From the NCBI GenBank assembly GCA_029907255.1, contig JARYMF010000001.1, positions 294,121 to 358,120 of the forward strand: a stretch of DNA of 64,000 nucleotides, given 5' to 3'. Made by a program: the position numbers and the translations under genes. Shown piece by piece: positions 37,068 to 46,289 of this stretch. The notes beneath the pieces were generated by a model. The model saw only the letters and a list, made by a program, of their open reading frames with translations. It searched no databases and was not told where the DNA came from. Source of the stretch: Armatimonadota bacterium. GTDB taxonomy: Bacteria; Armatimonadota; UBA5829; DTJY01. Every line of letters begins with the position of its first letter. Within the stretch, counting starts at the first letter, position 1.

Positions 37068-39066
37068 CTCTCAAAAATCAGCTGATAAAGAACTAAGTTT
37101 AAAGGTTTCAGCGCTGGAAAAAGGTAAGTCAGGCATATCGGTACGTGCGCTTTCTATAGGCATTTTTCTCGTTGTTGTTGTATGCTTCATCGTATCATAT
37201 GCTGAATTGGTAATTGGGCGAATCCAAGTTGGTTTTCTCCAAATGCCCCCAGCTGCTATTGGTATATTCTTCTTTGTTGTTTTATTGAACAAATGCTTGC
37301 ATAGGATAGCAGCTAGATTTGCCCTAAATGCAGCCGAGCTTATAATGATTTACTGCATGATAATTGTCGCCGCTATGGTTTGCTCCCGCGGGATTCTTGA
37401 GAAGATTATTCCTTTGCTAGTGACACCAAATTACTTTGCCAATCCGAGTAACAGATGGCATGATCTTTTCTACCCACATATTAAAAAGTGGCTTGTGCCT
37501 TTCGACCCAGAATCGGGCCCCAGTCAATCTTCCGCAATCCGTTTCTTTGAAGGACTTCGGGCAGGTGAAACGATTCCTTGGCATGCCTGGTCAGTGCCTC
37601 TTTTAGCGTGGGGTGTGTTGGTACTATTAGTAATTTTTGCTTTTCTATGCATGGCTACTATCCTGCGACGTCAATGGGTTGATAATGAGAAGCTATCATT
37701 TCCGTTAGTTCAGCCTCCGCTTGAACTTGTTAAAGAGGAGCAGGGCGGGTCAATATTAAGGGATAAGCTCTTATGGGGCGGCATGGCGCTTCCTGTTATT
37801 GTATTTTCGTTCAATGGCTTGCATAATTGGTTTCCAAACATTCCTGAAATAACGCTCCAGCTACTTCTCAATCCATATCTTGTAAATCCGCCATGGGACA
37901 AGATTTACTGCTGGTGGATTTACGTCTCTTTTGCGGCAATAGGGTTCTTCTTCCTCCTGCCATCTGAACTTATTTTTTCGCTTTGGTTTTTTGCTCTTCT
38001 TGCGCGCTTCCAGGACGTAGTAGCTGCATCCTTTGGAATGGAACTGGAACGCATGCCGGTATATGGCACGCATCTTTTTGTGGCATATCAGACAGCTGGT
38101 GCATATTTTGTTTTGGTTGGATACCTAATTTATGTTTCTTTACCCCACCTTAAGCGCGTATTTCGAACTGCCTTGGGTATAGAGCGGATGGATGATAGCA
38201 ATGAGTTGATGCCGTATCGTGTAGCTGTGTGGGGATTGCTTGGCAGCTTTGCGCTAATTGCAGGTTGGTCATGGCTTGCCGGGATGTCACTCTGGGTCGC
38301 ATTTTTCGAATTTGGCGTTTTTCTCTTTATCATTGCGCTTGTCATGGCGAGAAGTACAGCAGAAGCTGGGATGTTGATGACCGAGACGTCCTTTAGGCCT
38401 GTTGACATTTACCATATGTTTGCTCCAGTTCATAATCTTGGCGCGGCAAATATGACGCTACTTGCCTTTTTTGATGTTGCTTTTCTTCGAGACCAGCGTG
38501 GATTGCTTTTCACAGGGTTTCTGGATAGCCTGAAAATGTCTGACGGTGTTTATATTAGAAGAAGAGCTCTACTTCCCATGCTCGCAGTTGGTACGCTCAC
38601 AGCGCTTATAGTAGGTGGATTTCTTCATATGGTGATTCCATATTCACGTGGGGGCATCATGCTTTATCAAGCGGTCTATCAAGGGCTAAATCTTGCACCA
38701 TTTCGCGAGTTTGAAAGCCATATGGCTGGTTCTAATCCCATGGATTGGCAGGCACCAGTTTTCTTTGGTGTGGGAGTAATCTTTACTTTATTCTTGTCAT
38801 ACATGAGATCATTGTTCTATTGGTGGCCTCTACATCCGTTAGGGTACGCGTTGTGTGTTTCTTGGACTATAAGCGTATTTTGGTTCTCTGCGCTTGTAGC
38901 CTGGATTATAAAGGTTCTTTTGCTGAGATATGGAGGCATGCGGCTTTATGTTCGCGCGCGTCCTTGGTTTCTTGGAATGGTACTGGGAGAGTTTAGCATG
39001 GCTGTATTGTGGACGTTGATAGGTGCCTTGACCGGCGCTCCCACGCCTGAGTTCCCCTGGCCATGA
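37045..39066 (+). CDS. DUF6785/DUF6784 family polytopic membrane protein
   Basis: Large membrane protein of 673 residues with roughly 14 hydrophobic segments and long loops. I recognise the DUF6785-type pattern, with LQMPPAAIGIFF near residue 70, the RRQWVDNEKLSFPLVQ loop near 210 and ARSTAEAGMLMTETSF near 430. It has the general look of an oligopeptide-transporter-like protein, but no function is known. It overlaps the symporter gene by 23 bases and has no ribosome binding site of its own, so coupling is likely. It ends 4 bases from a convergent gene. Confidence 0.7.
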   Translation: MNRKAQISSQKSADKELSLKVSALEKGKSGISVRALSIGIFLVVVVCFIVSYAELVIGRIQVGFLQMPPAAIGIFFFVVLLNKCLHRIAARFALNAAELIMIYCMIIVAAMVCSRGILEKIIPLLVTPNYFANPSNRWHDLFYPHIKKWLVPFDPESGPSQSSAIRFFEGLRAGETIPWHAWSVPLLAWGVLVLLVIFAFLCMATILRRQWVDNEKLSFPLVQPPLELVKEEQGGSILRDKLLWGGMALPVIVFSFNGLHNWFPNIPEITLQLLLNPYLVNPPWDKIYCWWIYVSFAAIGFFFLLPSELIFSLWFFALLARFQDVVAASFGMELERMPVYGTHLFVAYQTAGAYFVLVGYLIYVSLPHLKRVFRTALGIERMDDSNELMPYRVAVWGLLGSFALIAGWSWLAGMSLWVAFFEFGVFLFIIALVMARSTAEAGMLMTETSFRPVDIYHMFAPVHNLGAANMTLLAFFDVAFLRDQRGLLFTGFLDSLKMSDGVYIRRRALLPMLAVGTLTALIVGGFLHMVIPYSRGGIMLYQAVYQGLNLAPFREFESHMAGSNPMDWQAPVFFGVGVIFTLFLSYMRSLFYWWPLHPLGYALCVSWTISVFWFSALVAWIIKVLLLRYGGMRLYVRARPWFLGMVLGEFSMAVLWTLIGALTGAPTPEFPWP

Positions 39067-39070
39067 TAGG

Positions 39071-41101
39071 CTACAATTTTTCTATGTTCGCCGCGAATTT
39101 AGTCTGATAGAGTTGCTGAAGTTGGTTGCGAAGGCTCTCATCAGACGTTACTACTATCATCCGAGTAAGGTCCACCGTTCCAAGATGAAGGTTAAGTTTG
39201 CCACCTGACCGTTCCCACTTCAATTCCGCCGTTCCCGTTGAGTTGATTTCAAATACCATCTTGGGATTGAGCCAGGGAGGTAAAGTCACATTAAGTTCTA
39301 CATTTTCTACTGGCTTGTAAGTCGTTCCTTTGTCATCGTTTGTGTAGTCATCGTTCACGCAGAGAATTACGACTGTGTCCAACCCAACAAGAAGCGAGCG
39401 CGACCATATGTTATTTGAGGATGTTATCGGTAGGTTGGCAGGACAACTGCGAACGATGAGAGGTCCAGCAGTTCGGACTTCTGCGCCAAGGATGCCAATC
39501 TCTCGCCAAAGTGCCTTTGCTTCGGGTTCATCTGCGCCGCATCCACAAGAGCCTTTTGCGTTCGGGGCGATTGGAAGAAACCACCAATAAGAAATTGCTT
39601 TTGCGCCAGCTCCAAGGGCGTAATATACTTCAATTCGTTTTTCTTGTGGAGTGCCGAATCTGAACTTCCTATTTTCTTCCTGCAAGCGAGTACAGTTTAG
39701 TATCAAATGAAGAGGTCTTGGGGCGCATGCAGATTGGCAAATAGCGCCGACAGCATAGACGAACGTAGCTTTCTTATACATCCAGATTGTGTGGGGTTTT
39801 TTCCAGTATGCTTCCGCTAAACGTGTTTGGTAGTATGGATCTGCTGCGTATATGTCGGCAATTTGTCCGTAGATATACCAATTGTTTGGCTTAAATGTCA
39901 TATCTACGTTCACCATATTTGGAGTGTTTGGGTCGAGTGAACGTATTTCTTCGGCAAGCTTGACTAACCCTTGCGCGAGGCTTCCAACTTTCAACGCCGC
40001 TGGAACATCGGGGACCCTCGAGTCAGCAGCGTCGGGCTCATCGGCGAGATAATATGCCGCCGGCGAAACCGCTTTTCCAACATCGCCGACAATTCGCTTT
40101 ATCCCTAATGTTTGCATCAATTGCTTGCCTTCATCGGTTTTCATGAACTGCGCAACGGCGGCCGAGCCAATCATGTCCATCTGGAGATTGATATTGTGAG
40201 CGGCCATTTCATTAACCCACGCCTTGCCGATTTCTAGTTCGGTTTCCTTTCCAGGTCTGCCGCCCCAAATGCCATACCTAAACTCGTCCGCCCAAGCGCG
40301 AATTCCTGCGGTGGCTTTTGAACCGTCTTCTAATATGGCTTGGAATGTGTGGAATGAGCCGCGCTCAAGGGGCGCATGGAACGCGCAAACAATCGGGATA
40401 ATGCCTGAGGCGTTCGCCTGCCCAATTTGCGAGTAAGCTGTGATGTCTTTGCCGTCCAACAATATTTTTGTCGGTGTGTTATTGCTTCGAACGTAGGCAT
40501 ATGCTTTGCGTAGGTCATCCGAGAACGCTATGCCTTCGAACATTGGAACGCTGTTTTCGGTAGAAACCGCTGTGTGGATTTGGTCGCTATTAGTCAAAAT
40601 AGTAACCTTGACTTCCTTTGCCAGCGGTGGCTTGCGAAGGCGAATCGTAATCTCAGCGGTTCCGCTCGGCTTGACGCTACGAGGCTCAGCCCGCCACCAT
40701 ATCGGTTCGCCAGCATTGTCAAGTTGTTTGCGCTCCTCATCGGAGATGTCGGAGAAGAATACATGCGCGGCGTAGATTTTGCCGCCTTTGAACTTCCGCT
40801 TATCTGAAAAAGCAATTGCGCGAGTTAGGCTGATGTCGTTGAGCATGACATCTTTAATGTCAATTGCTTCATTTTCAGCGTTTCTAATAAATACATGAAT
40901 TGAGCCGCCAAGGGCTTGCGGAGGGTAATCAGTCTCGTTTTCTGGCTTTGGACTTTCTTTCCAGAAGTAGGCAAACTCCGGGAACGGCTTGTCAGCGCGA
41001 TAAAAGCTTCCGATTATTTCGGGCGCAGCATTGCAAGCAAAAATGGTAGCCAGAAGCAATATTAGGCAAAATAGCCCAAGAATGTGGTTTGTTCTTCTCA
41101 T
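39071..41101 (-). CDS. exported glycosidase-like protein, paralog of the 42168-44237 gene
   Basis: Secreted protein of about 676 residues of unrecognised family. It begins with a signal peptide (ILGLFCLILLLATIFACNA), which may be a lipoprotein type because of the Cys. The first 270 residues look like beta domains; then comes a TIM-barrel-like part with HNINLQMD and YYLADEPDAAD (DEPD at about 354-357), where D and E are candidate catalytic acids. It is clearly paralogous to the 689-residue protein two genes upstream: same order of motifs and similar length. GGAGGG lies 12 bases before the chosen ATG; a TTG at 41110 is possible. No family assigned. Confidence 0.6.
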   Translation of the reverse strand: MRRTNHILGLFCLILLLATIFACNAAPEIIGSFYRADKPFPEFAYFWKESPKPENETDYPPQALGGSIHVFIRNAENEAIDIKDVMLNDISLTRAIAFSDKRKFKGGKIYAAHVFFSDISDEERKQLDNAGEPIWWRAEPRSVKPSGTAEITIRLRKPPLAKEVKVTILTNSDQIHTAVSTENSVPMFEGIAFSDDLRKAYAYVRSNNTPTKILLDGKDITAYSQIGQANASGIIPIVCAFHAPLERGSFHTFQAILEDGSKATAGIRAWADEFRYGIWGGRPGKETELEIGKAWVNEMAAHNINLQMDMIGSAAVAQFMKTDEGKQLMQTLGIKRIVGDVGKAVSPAAYYLADEPDAADSRVPDVPAALKVGSLAQGLVKLAEEIRSLDPNTPNMVNVDMTFKPNNWYIYGQIADIYAADPYYQTRLAEAYWKKPHTIWMYKKATFVYAVGAICQSACAPRPLHLILNCTRLQEENRKFRFGTPQEKRIEVYYALGAGAKAISYWWFLPIAPNAKGSCGCGADEPEAKALWREIGILGAEVRTAGPLIVRSCPANLPITSSNNIWSRSLLVGLDTVVILCVNDDYTNDDKGTTYKPVENVELNVTLPPWLNPKMVFEINSTGTAELKWERSGGKLNLHLGTVDLTRMIVVTSDESLRNQLQQLYQTKFAANIEKL

Positions 41102-41134
41102 TGTTTTCAATTTCCCTCCAGCTAAGTTTGAGAA

Positions 41135-42166
41135 TCACTGCTCGCCAGGAAAGCCTTCCCTGCGCAGGCGCTCCCCAACCTTACGAAGAACCATATCGTC
41201 ATAAGGGTCAATGCTCCCGTCTGGCAAGGGAGCGGTGTTGAGGAGGAGGTTGCATCCATGCTTTCTAGCGTTTCGGATTAGCTCCCAAACTTCGTCCGCA
41301 GTCTTGTGTTTTCCTTCAAGCGATGCTGTATAACCCCAAGCCTTGTCGGGCATCATTGTGTCGCATATCTCTACGGGTTTCGTGCTTTCTACCGGCTTGT
41401 ACTCAGGCGCGAGAAAGTCTTCCGTCCCAAGGAGACCTTGTTTGTATGCCACGAGCGCCTGCGGTTGTAGGCGGTGTATCATGTCGTACAGCTCCTGACA
41501 GCGGAACGCTTCGCGGTTGTAAGATAATGGAACGCCTACGCCATCAAGCCATATGCCGGCAATCGGCCCGTAATTCGTTAACAACTCGGTTATCTGTGCC
41601 GCCACAAAGTCTATGTAAATCTGCAAGTTGTGTTGTTCGCCGTAGGCGTATGTTGGCTCAGGGGGATCATACTGCGGTCTTGGGGCTCCTTTCCATAGAT
41701 CGTTGTTGGGCGCGTGTGGATGCCTCCAGTCGCGGCCATGTGAATAGTAGAAAAACAATCCCAGCCTTGCCTTCCTGCATGCTTCGGCTAACTCCGCTAT
41801 TAAATCACGGTGCGCCGGAGAATTCATGCTGTTGAACCACGTTTGCTTGGTATCCCAAAGACAAAATGACTCATGATGCCGCGTTGTTATATTAACGTAT
41901 TTCATCCCGCAATCTACGGCGAACGATGCTATATATTCCGCATCGAATCTCTCGGCCGTGAACCGTTCAATCAGCTTCTCGTATTCTCTGACAGGAATCT
42001 TCTCAAAATATTGAACCCACTCGTGCCGCCCGAGAATTGAGTACAATCCGTAGTGGAGGAATAAGCCATATTTTGCATCCCTAAACCACTGGATTGCCGC
42101 CTCCCTGGGGTTTTTTCGGTAAAGGTCTTCGTATCCTGTTAGGTAGGATGGCACACTGCAAGACAT
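41135..42166 (-). CDS. GH29 alpha-L-fucosidase
   Basis: Retaining alpha-L-fucosidase of 343 residues. The family's early WFRDAKYGLFLHYGLYS region, TTRHHESFCLWDT near residue 95 and the nucleophile Asp208 in GIWLDGVG are all present. The start is ATG 42166, with CAGGAG just upstream, which lies one base after the stop of the preceding gene; a longer frame would overlap that gene by 41 bases. No signal peptide is seen, so it acts in the cytoplasm. It is much shorter than GH29 enzymes with a C-terminal beta domain. Its placement between two paralogous exported proteins points to fucosylated glycans as the substrate. Confidence 0.9.
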   Translation of the reverse strand: MSCSVPSYLTGYEDLYRKNPREAAIQWFRDAKYGLFLHYGLYSILGRHEWVQYFEKIPVREYEKLIERFTAERFDAEYIASFAVDCGMKYVNITTRHHESFCLWDTKQTWFNSMNSPAHRDLIAELAEACRKARLGLFFYYSHGRDWRHPHAPNNDLWKGAPRPQYDPPEPTYAYGEQHNLQIYIDFVAAQITELLTNYGPIAGIWLDGVGVPLSYNREAFRCQELYDMIHRLQPQALVAYKQGLLGTEDFLAPEYKPVESTKPVEICDTMMPDKAWGYTASLEGKHKTADEVWELIRNARKHGCNLLLNTAPLPDGSIDPYDDMVLRKVGERLRREGFPGEQ

Positions 42167-42167
42167 G

Positions 42168-44237
42168 TCAGTTCTCCTGCGCAAGCAGTTTAGCAACGTT
42201 GGCGGCAAACATGGTCTCGTAGCGCTTCTTAAGGTTCGCCTTCAACGTCGAATCCGCGGTTATAATGACGAATCGGCTGATGTTCACAGTCCCTAGGTCC
42301 AGGGCAACCCTGTTTCCTTCCTTCTTCCACGCAATGTCTTTGATTCCCTCATAAGTAACTTCGAATGCATCGGTCGGTTTAATCCATTTCGGGAGCTCGA
42401 TGGAAACGTGCGCATTCTGGACAGGCTTGAACACGGTGCCGAGGCGGTCGCAAGCAACGTCATCATTGACGATTATGACGGCTACAGTGTTCATGCCCGA
42501 TAGGAGCGAGCGAACCCAAAGGTACCTATCAGATTTCGTGGGCAGGCTAACCGGCGTGCTGACCGTTATAACAGGGCCGGCAGTCCGAACTTCGGCGCCA
42601 AGAAGCCCTATTTCTTTCCAGAGGGCGTGTGCAGCCGGTTCGTCCTTTCCAACACCAATGCAGTACACGTCTGGACTAAACCACCAATAAGAGATACCTT
42701 TTGCGCCAGCCGAGATGGTGTAGTACACTTCCATGCGCTTTTCCTCCGGCGTGGGGAAACGTCCTTCATAGCCCTTTCCATCTCGGTACCTCGTCGAGCA
42801 AAGAATCGTGTGGAGCGGTTTTGGTTGGGCGGAGGACTGGGAAATGGTGCTCACGGCATAGACATAAGTTGGCTTAGTGTGGGCAAAAAATGCGCCAGGG
42901 TGTTTGTTGAAGCAGTAGTCCTGCTGTTCGGGGAAGTAGGGGTCTATGCACGGGATGTCGGAGAGCTGATGATACATATACCAGTTCTCTGGCTTGTACG
43001 TGTTGTCAATATTAAGAAGCACCGGCACATCAGGGTCGTGCCGCCTGAGTACCTCCTGCCACTTGACAAGCCATTGGCCCAGCGACCCAAGGCGGTCGGC
43101 TGGTTTAAGCGCATCATTCGCCGCGTCATGCGCATCAGGTTCGTCCTGCAGGAAGAAGAAAACGGGCTTATACTTACCAGTGTCCCAAGTAGTCATTCTA
43201 TCGAAGCCCAAGGACTGCGCAAGTTCCCAGCCTTCGTCGCTTTTTACGTAGTCGCCCGCACTGCCTGAGATGTGGCCCATTAGAACGTTGATGTTGTGTT
43301 CTTTCCAATCCATCAAGAACTTGCGAGCGGCTTCCTTGGGTTCTCCTTCAACGAAGCCCGCTCCCCACATTCCGTACACCATCTCACGACCCCATGCGCG
43401 TATCCCAGCAATTGCTTCCGAGCCGTCTTGGAAGACTGCCGTGAAGTTGTGATATGACATCCACTTAAGTGGTTTGTCGAGGTTAATAATGATTGGAGTT
43501 ATCTCCCCCGCTTGACCCGGGGCGATTTTTGCCCTTGGGGTTATGTCAACCTTGTCAAGGTATATCTTCCCAAGTCTAACGTTTCCCTTGGGATGTCTAA
43601 CATAAAGGTAGACCTTACTAAGGTCGGGAGTGAAGGCGATTGTCGTGAAGCGGGGGTATTCCTTGGCGGTAGAAACGATTGTGCTTGCGTTCCCCCCGTC
43701 GCTTATGATGTCAACCTTGATTTGTTGAATCGTTGGCTTCTTCTTTAGACGGACGACAATCTCACCCATTCCTCCGGGGGGCACTTCTCGAGGTTCGGGC
43801 TTCCACCAAACAGGCGCGCCCGCGGCTTGAAGGCTGTTCAGCTTTTCTTTCGGAAGCTTTGACAAAAGTATACTTGCGCCAAATTTCTCCTCCGGATTTT
43901 TCGTGGCATGCGTTATTCCAATGCCCTCCGAGAGCTTGACGCCCTCGATGGCAAGATCTTCTATCGTGATAGCTTTGCCGCCAGTGTTCTGATAGTAAAC
44001 GAAGAGATACCCTCCGAGAGGCATGTCTGGCTTGGCATAGATTAGAATGTTCCCATTGTCATCTTTGAGGGACCATCCTTCTTGCCATAGATGCGCAAAT
44101 TGAGGAAAGTGCTTATCAAGGTGTAGGGCGCTTCCAGTAACGCGTAGGGTTGTCTTAGCGGGGTAACCAATCGAAGTGAAAAGAATTAATGCCAAAGCGA
44201 TTGTTAGTATGGTTGTAAGCCACTTCTTTTCAAACAT
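42168..44237 (-). CDS. exported glycosidase-like protein, paralog of the 39071-41101 gene
   Basis: Exported protein of 689 residues with an N-terminal signal peptide (TILTIALALILFTSIGYPA). The beta-rich N-terminal half is followed by a TIM-barrel-like region with HNINVLMGH, FFLQDEPDAHD (DEPD at 365-368) and YWWFSPD, conserved in its paralog. The DEPD acids are candidate catalytic residues, but no known glycoside hydrolase family is recognised. AAAGGAGA precedes the ATG. It is co-directional with the fucosidase and one base away from it. Sampled GC content (55-65 percent in 60-base lines) is higher than in flanking genes. Confidence 0.6.
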   Translation of the reverse strand: MFEKKWLTTILTIALALILFTSIGYPAKTTLRVTGSALHLDKHFPQFAHLWQEGWSLKDDNGNILIYAKPDMPLGGYLFVYYQNTGGKAITIEDLAIEGVKLSEGIGITHATKNPEEKFGASILLSKLPKEKLNSLQAAGAPVWWKPEPREVPPGGMGEIVVRLKKKPTIQQIKVDIISDGGNASTIVSTAKEYPRFTTIAFTPDLSKVYLYVRHPKGNVRLGKIYLDKVDITPRAKIAPGQAGEITPIIINLDKPLKWMSYHNFTAVFQDGSEAIAGIRAWGREMVYGMWGAGFVEGEPKEAARKFLMDWKEHNINVLMGHISGSAGDYVKSDEGWELAQSLGFDRMTTWDTGKYKPVFFFLQDEPDAHDAANDALKPADRLGSLGQWLVKWQEVLRRHDPDVPVLLNIDNTYKPENWYMYHQLSDIPCIDPYFPEQQDYCFNKHPGAFFAHTKPTYVYAVSTISQSSAQPKPLHTILCSTRYRDGKGYEGRFPTPEEKRMEVYYTISAGAKGISYWWFSPDVYCIGVGKDEPAAHALWKEIGLLGAEVRTAGPVITVSTPVSLPTKSDRYLWVRSLLSGMNTVAVIIVNDDVACDRLGTVFKPVQNAHVSIELPKWIKPTDAFEVTYEGIKDIAWKKEGNRVALDLGTVNISRFVIITADSTLKANLKKRYETMFAANVAKLLAQEN

Positions 44238-44779
44238 TTACCAAGGGTCTCCTTTCTTCGTGGTTGTTTGCATTCTATATGCGAATCTGATTTCGCGCAA
44301 TATCAGCTTGCGGAAGCTTTCCGAGGATTTGCTGATTCATTTTGGCATTTTTTAAACATCTTTGGGCTTGGGTACAAAACTTTTGTACAGTTGTGCAATC
44401 TTTTTGTACCGCCGTACAACATTTTTGTACTTCGGTACAACATTTTTGTCCCTCGGTCTAACATTTTTGTCCCTCGGTCTAACATTTTTGTCCCGCGGTC
44501 TAACATTTTTGTCCCTCGGTCTAAAACTTTTGTACCGCGGGACAACATTGTTGCACAACCGTGCAACATTTTTGTTCCGCCTTCCAACGGCCTCGTTAAG
44601 GCTTTCTTGCTTGTTGATGGAATCAAGAAACTCAATCGTATATTTTCTACCATGGTTGTTGGCAGAGCGAATTGGCTAGGCAGTGCCTCGGCTTCTGAAG
44701 TATATGCTTGCAAAGCAGTTGGCAAGCTCGCTTTTTGCGCTCGTTAACTGCTGTTATATGTTCGCCGATTGTCTTAAGG
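44238..44779. other. intergenic region holding a 21-bp tandem repeat array
   Basis: The 542 bases between the exported glycosidase-like gene and the first sulfatase hold the array at 44362-44587 and otherwise nothing I can name. Open frames of 140-159 codons exist on both strands only because the 21-bp unit is a multiple of three without stops. None has a convincing ribosome binding site or a known domain. Confidence 0.7.
44362..44587. repeat. 21-bp tandem repeat array with hairpin-forming outer units
   Basis: Eleven units start every 21 bases from 44362 to 44572. The general form is a 6-base arm, 4-base loop, 6-base arm, then a 5-base linker (CATTT type). Units at 44404 and 44425 (TTGTAC...GTACAA) and at 44551 (TTGCAC...GTGCAA) form perfect stems, the last with compensatory changes. 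The unit at 44425 has a TTCG loop. The units at 44446, 44467, 44488 and 44509 are nearly identical but not self-complementary. Read on the minus strand, the array encodes heptads such as RGTKMLD. There are no spacers, so it is not a CRISPR array. Confidence 0.85.
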
Positions 44780-46234
44780 CTATTGGCTTCCATACTGCTT
44801 TTCTAGCTTTTCCGCGTGCATTTCCCTCCCGGTCTCGCGAAGTCTTCGACAGTAGTTTGAAAGCTCTCCTCTCGTGTGGAACGGTCCGCCTTCTTTCATA
44901 ACAGTCCAAAGAGGGTCTACGGGATGAGTTGCCGAGGTCATCATTTCCGCATGCCATTCGTCTAAGATTTTTTGTGCCTCGTTTACGATTTCGGGGCGCC
45001 TATCTGCCAAGTTGTGCAGTTCGTGCGGGTCGTTTTCAACGTTAAACAACATTCTTGGCGGAAAGTTCTTCATTCCGTCGTGATATGTGCGAATCATTAG
45101 CCATGGGCCGAACCTTACTGCGCGCTGGCAGCTCCAGGCGCATTGGCTTAACACGAGGTATGGACGGCCTGCGGGCGCTCCGGTTTTGAGGGTGGACGCA
45201 TAGCTTTGGCCATCCCAGATGGGTGGTGGGTCCTCGGAAAGTATTTCCATCATTGTGGACGGCAAGTCTAGGTTGTAGTGAAGTTCGCGATCGACAACTC
45301 CTTCTTTCATGCCAGGCCACTTGATAATCATCGGGATTCTGCACGTTGTTAAATCAGCGGTTTGATGATCGCCATAGACGTTCAACTCTCCTAGACTTTC
45401 TCCGTGGTCGGAGCTAACGATTACTATTGTTTCGTCAAGCACTCCCAAGTGTGATAGACAGTCGAGGATTTGGCCTATATGGTCGTCCATATATTTTATG
45501 CCGACGTCGTAGCCATCTATCCAGCGCTTCCAATCGGAAAGGGAGCGTATGGAAGTTGGCACACGCGGGAATGGGTAGTCTCGCGGCTCGTCGAAGTGAA
45601 TTGGCTCGCAGGCGCTGTGGGGTCCATAGCTTGCGCGGTGTGTTTGTATAATCTCCTCGGTCATCCACGAGGGTGGCGATTCGTTTTCAAAAGGGTTGCC
45701 GTAGTTCAGTGGGGTTCTGTACGGCGTGTGTGGGTCCCAGAAATTGATTTGGAGGAACCAGTTGTCTTTTGTTCCGTTCCTCTTAATCCAATCCAATGCG
45801 AACGGCGTTATTTCATCGGCTCTCTCCAAGCCTGATTTGCCTGTGTTAATCATTTCACAAAAGCCTGTATAAAACCACCAAGCTGAGTGGCGTTCGGCAA
45901 AGGGGCTGATTGAGATTGTTCGGAAGCCCGCTTTTCTTAGCATGCTCATCCAAGCCGTTGCGGAGGCGGCGCTTTTGAAGCGGCGCTCTGCTCCTTCGAT
46001 GTAAGGGTCGGCGGCTGTTCCTCCGTGGCCTACTACTCCGGTATGTATGCCGAATCTTCCCGTAAAAAGAGCCGACCTCGAAGGCAGGCACGGGGCATCG
46101 GAAGTGTAGTAGTTCTCGAATCGGATGCCCCTGGCGGCGATGCTGTCTATATTTGGCGATGTATTTCTGTGGTAGCCGTAGCATCCGAGATGATCTGGGC
46201 GTAAAGTATCTAGGTCAAAGTATACAATTCTCAA
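44780..46234 (-). CDS. sulfatase with formylglycine site
   Basis: Alkaline-phosphatase-superfamily sulfatase of 484 residues. The start is set at TTG 46234, since GGAGG lies 5 bases upstream and the protein then begins RIVYFDLDTLRPDHLG, the usual metal-binding N-terminus. The formylglycine motif C-L-P-S-R places the modified Cys at 49. The later SDHGESLGE carries the Asp-His metal ligands. There is no signal peptide, so it would act in the cytoplasm. It needs a formylglycine-generating enzyme or anSME, not seen in this window. Confidence 0.9.
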   Translation of the reverse strand: MRIVYFDLDTLRPDHLGCYGYHRNTSPNIDSIAARGIRFENYYTSDAPCLPSRSALFTGRFGIHTGVVGHGGTAADPYIEGAERRFKSAASATAWMSMLRKAGFRTISISPFAERHSAWWFYTGFCEMINTGKSGLERADEITPFALDWIKRNGTKDNWFLQINFWDPHTPYRTPLNYGNPFENESPPSWMTEEIIQTHRASYGPHSACEPIHFDEPRDYPFPRVPTSIRSLSDWKRWIDGYDVGIKYMDDHIGQILDCLSHLGVLDETIVIVSSDHGESLGELNVYGDHQTADLTTCRIPMIIKWPGMKEGVVDRELHYNLDLPSTMMEILSEDPPPIWDGQSYASTLKTGAPAGRPYLVLSQCAWSCQRAVRFGPWLMIRTYHDGMKNFPPRMLFNVENDPHELHNLADRRPEIVNEAQKILDEWHAEMMTSATHPVDPLWTVMKEGGPFHTRGELSNYCRRLRETGREMHAEKLEKQYGSQ

Positions 46235-46289
46235 TTTTACCTCCAAAGCCGATTGTATTTTTGCTTATTTAAAACGTTTTAGGTTGGTC

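Noticed and set aside
42627..43268. 213-codon open frame antisense to the exported glycosidase-like gene
   Set aside because: It is fully inside a gene with a signal peptide and paralog support. The high GC content of this region favours long shadow frames.
44362..44587. CRISPR-like array
   Set aside because: Units are contiguous 21-mers with 5-base linkers and no unique spacers. No cas genes are nearby.
44268..44747. Open frames of 159 codons (plus) and 140 codons (minus) over the repeat array
   Set aside because: They stay open because the 21-bp unit is a multiple of three without stops. No ribosome binding site or known domain supports either.
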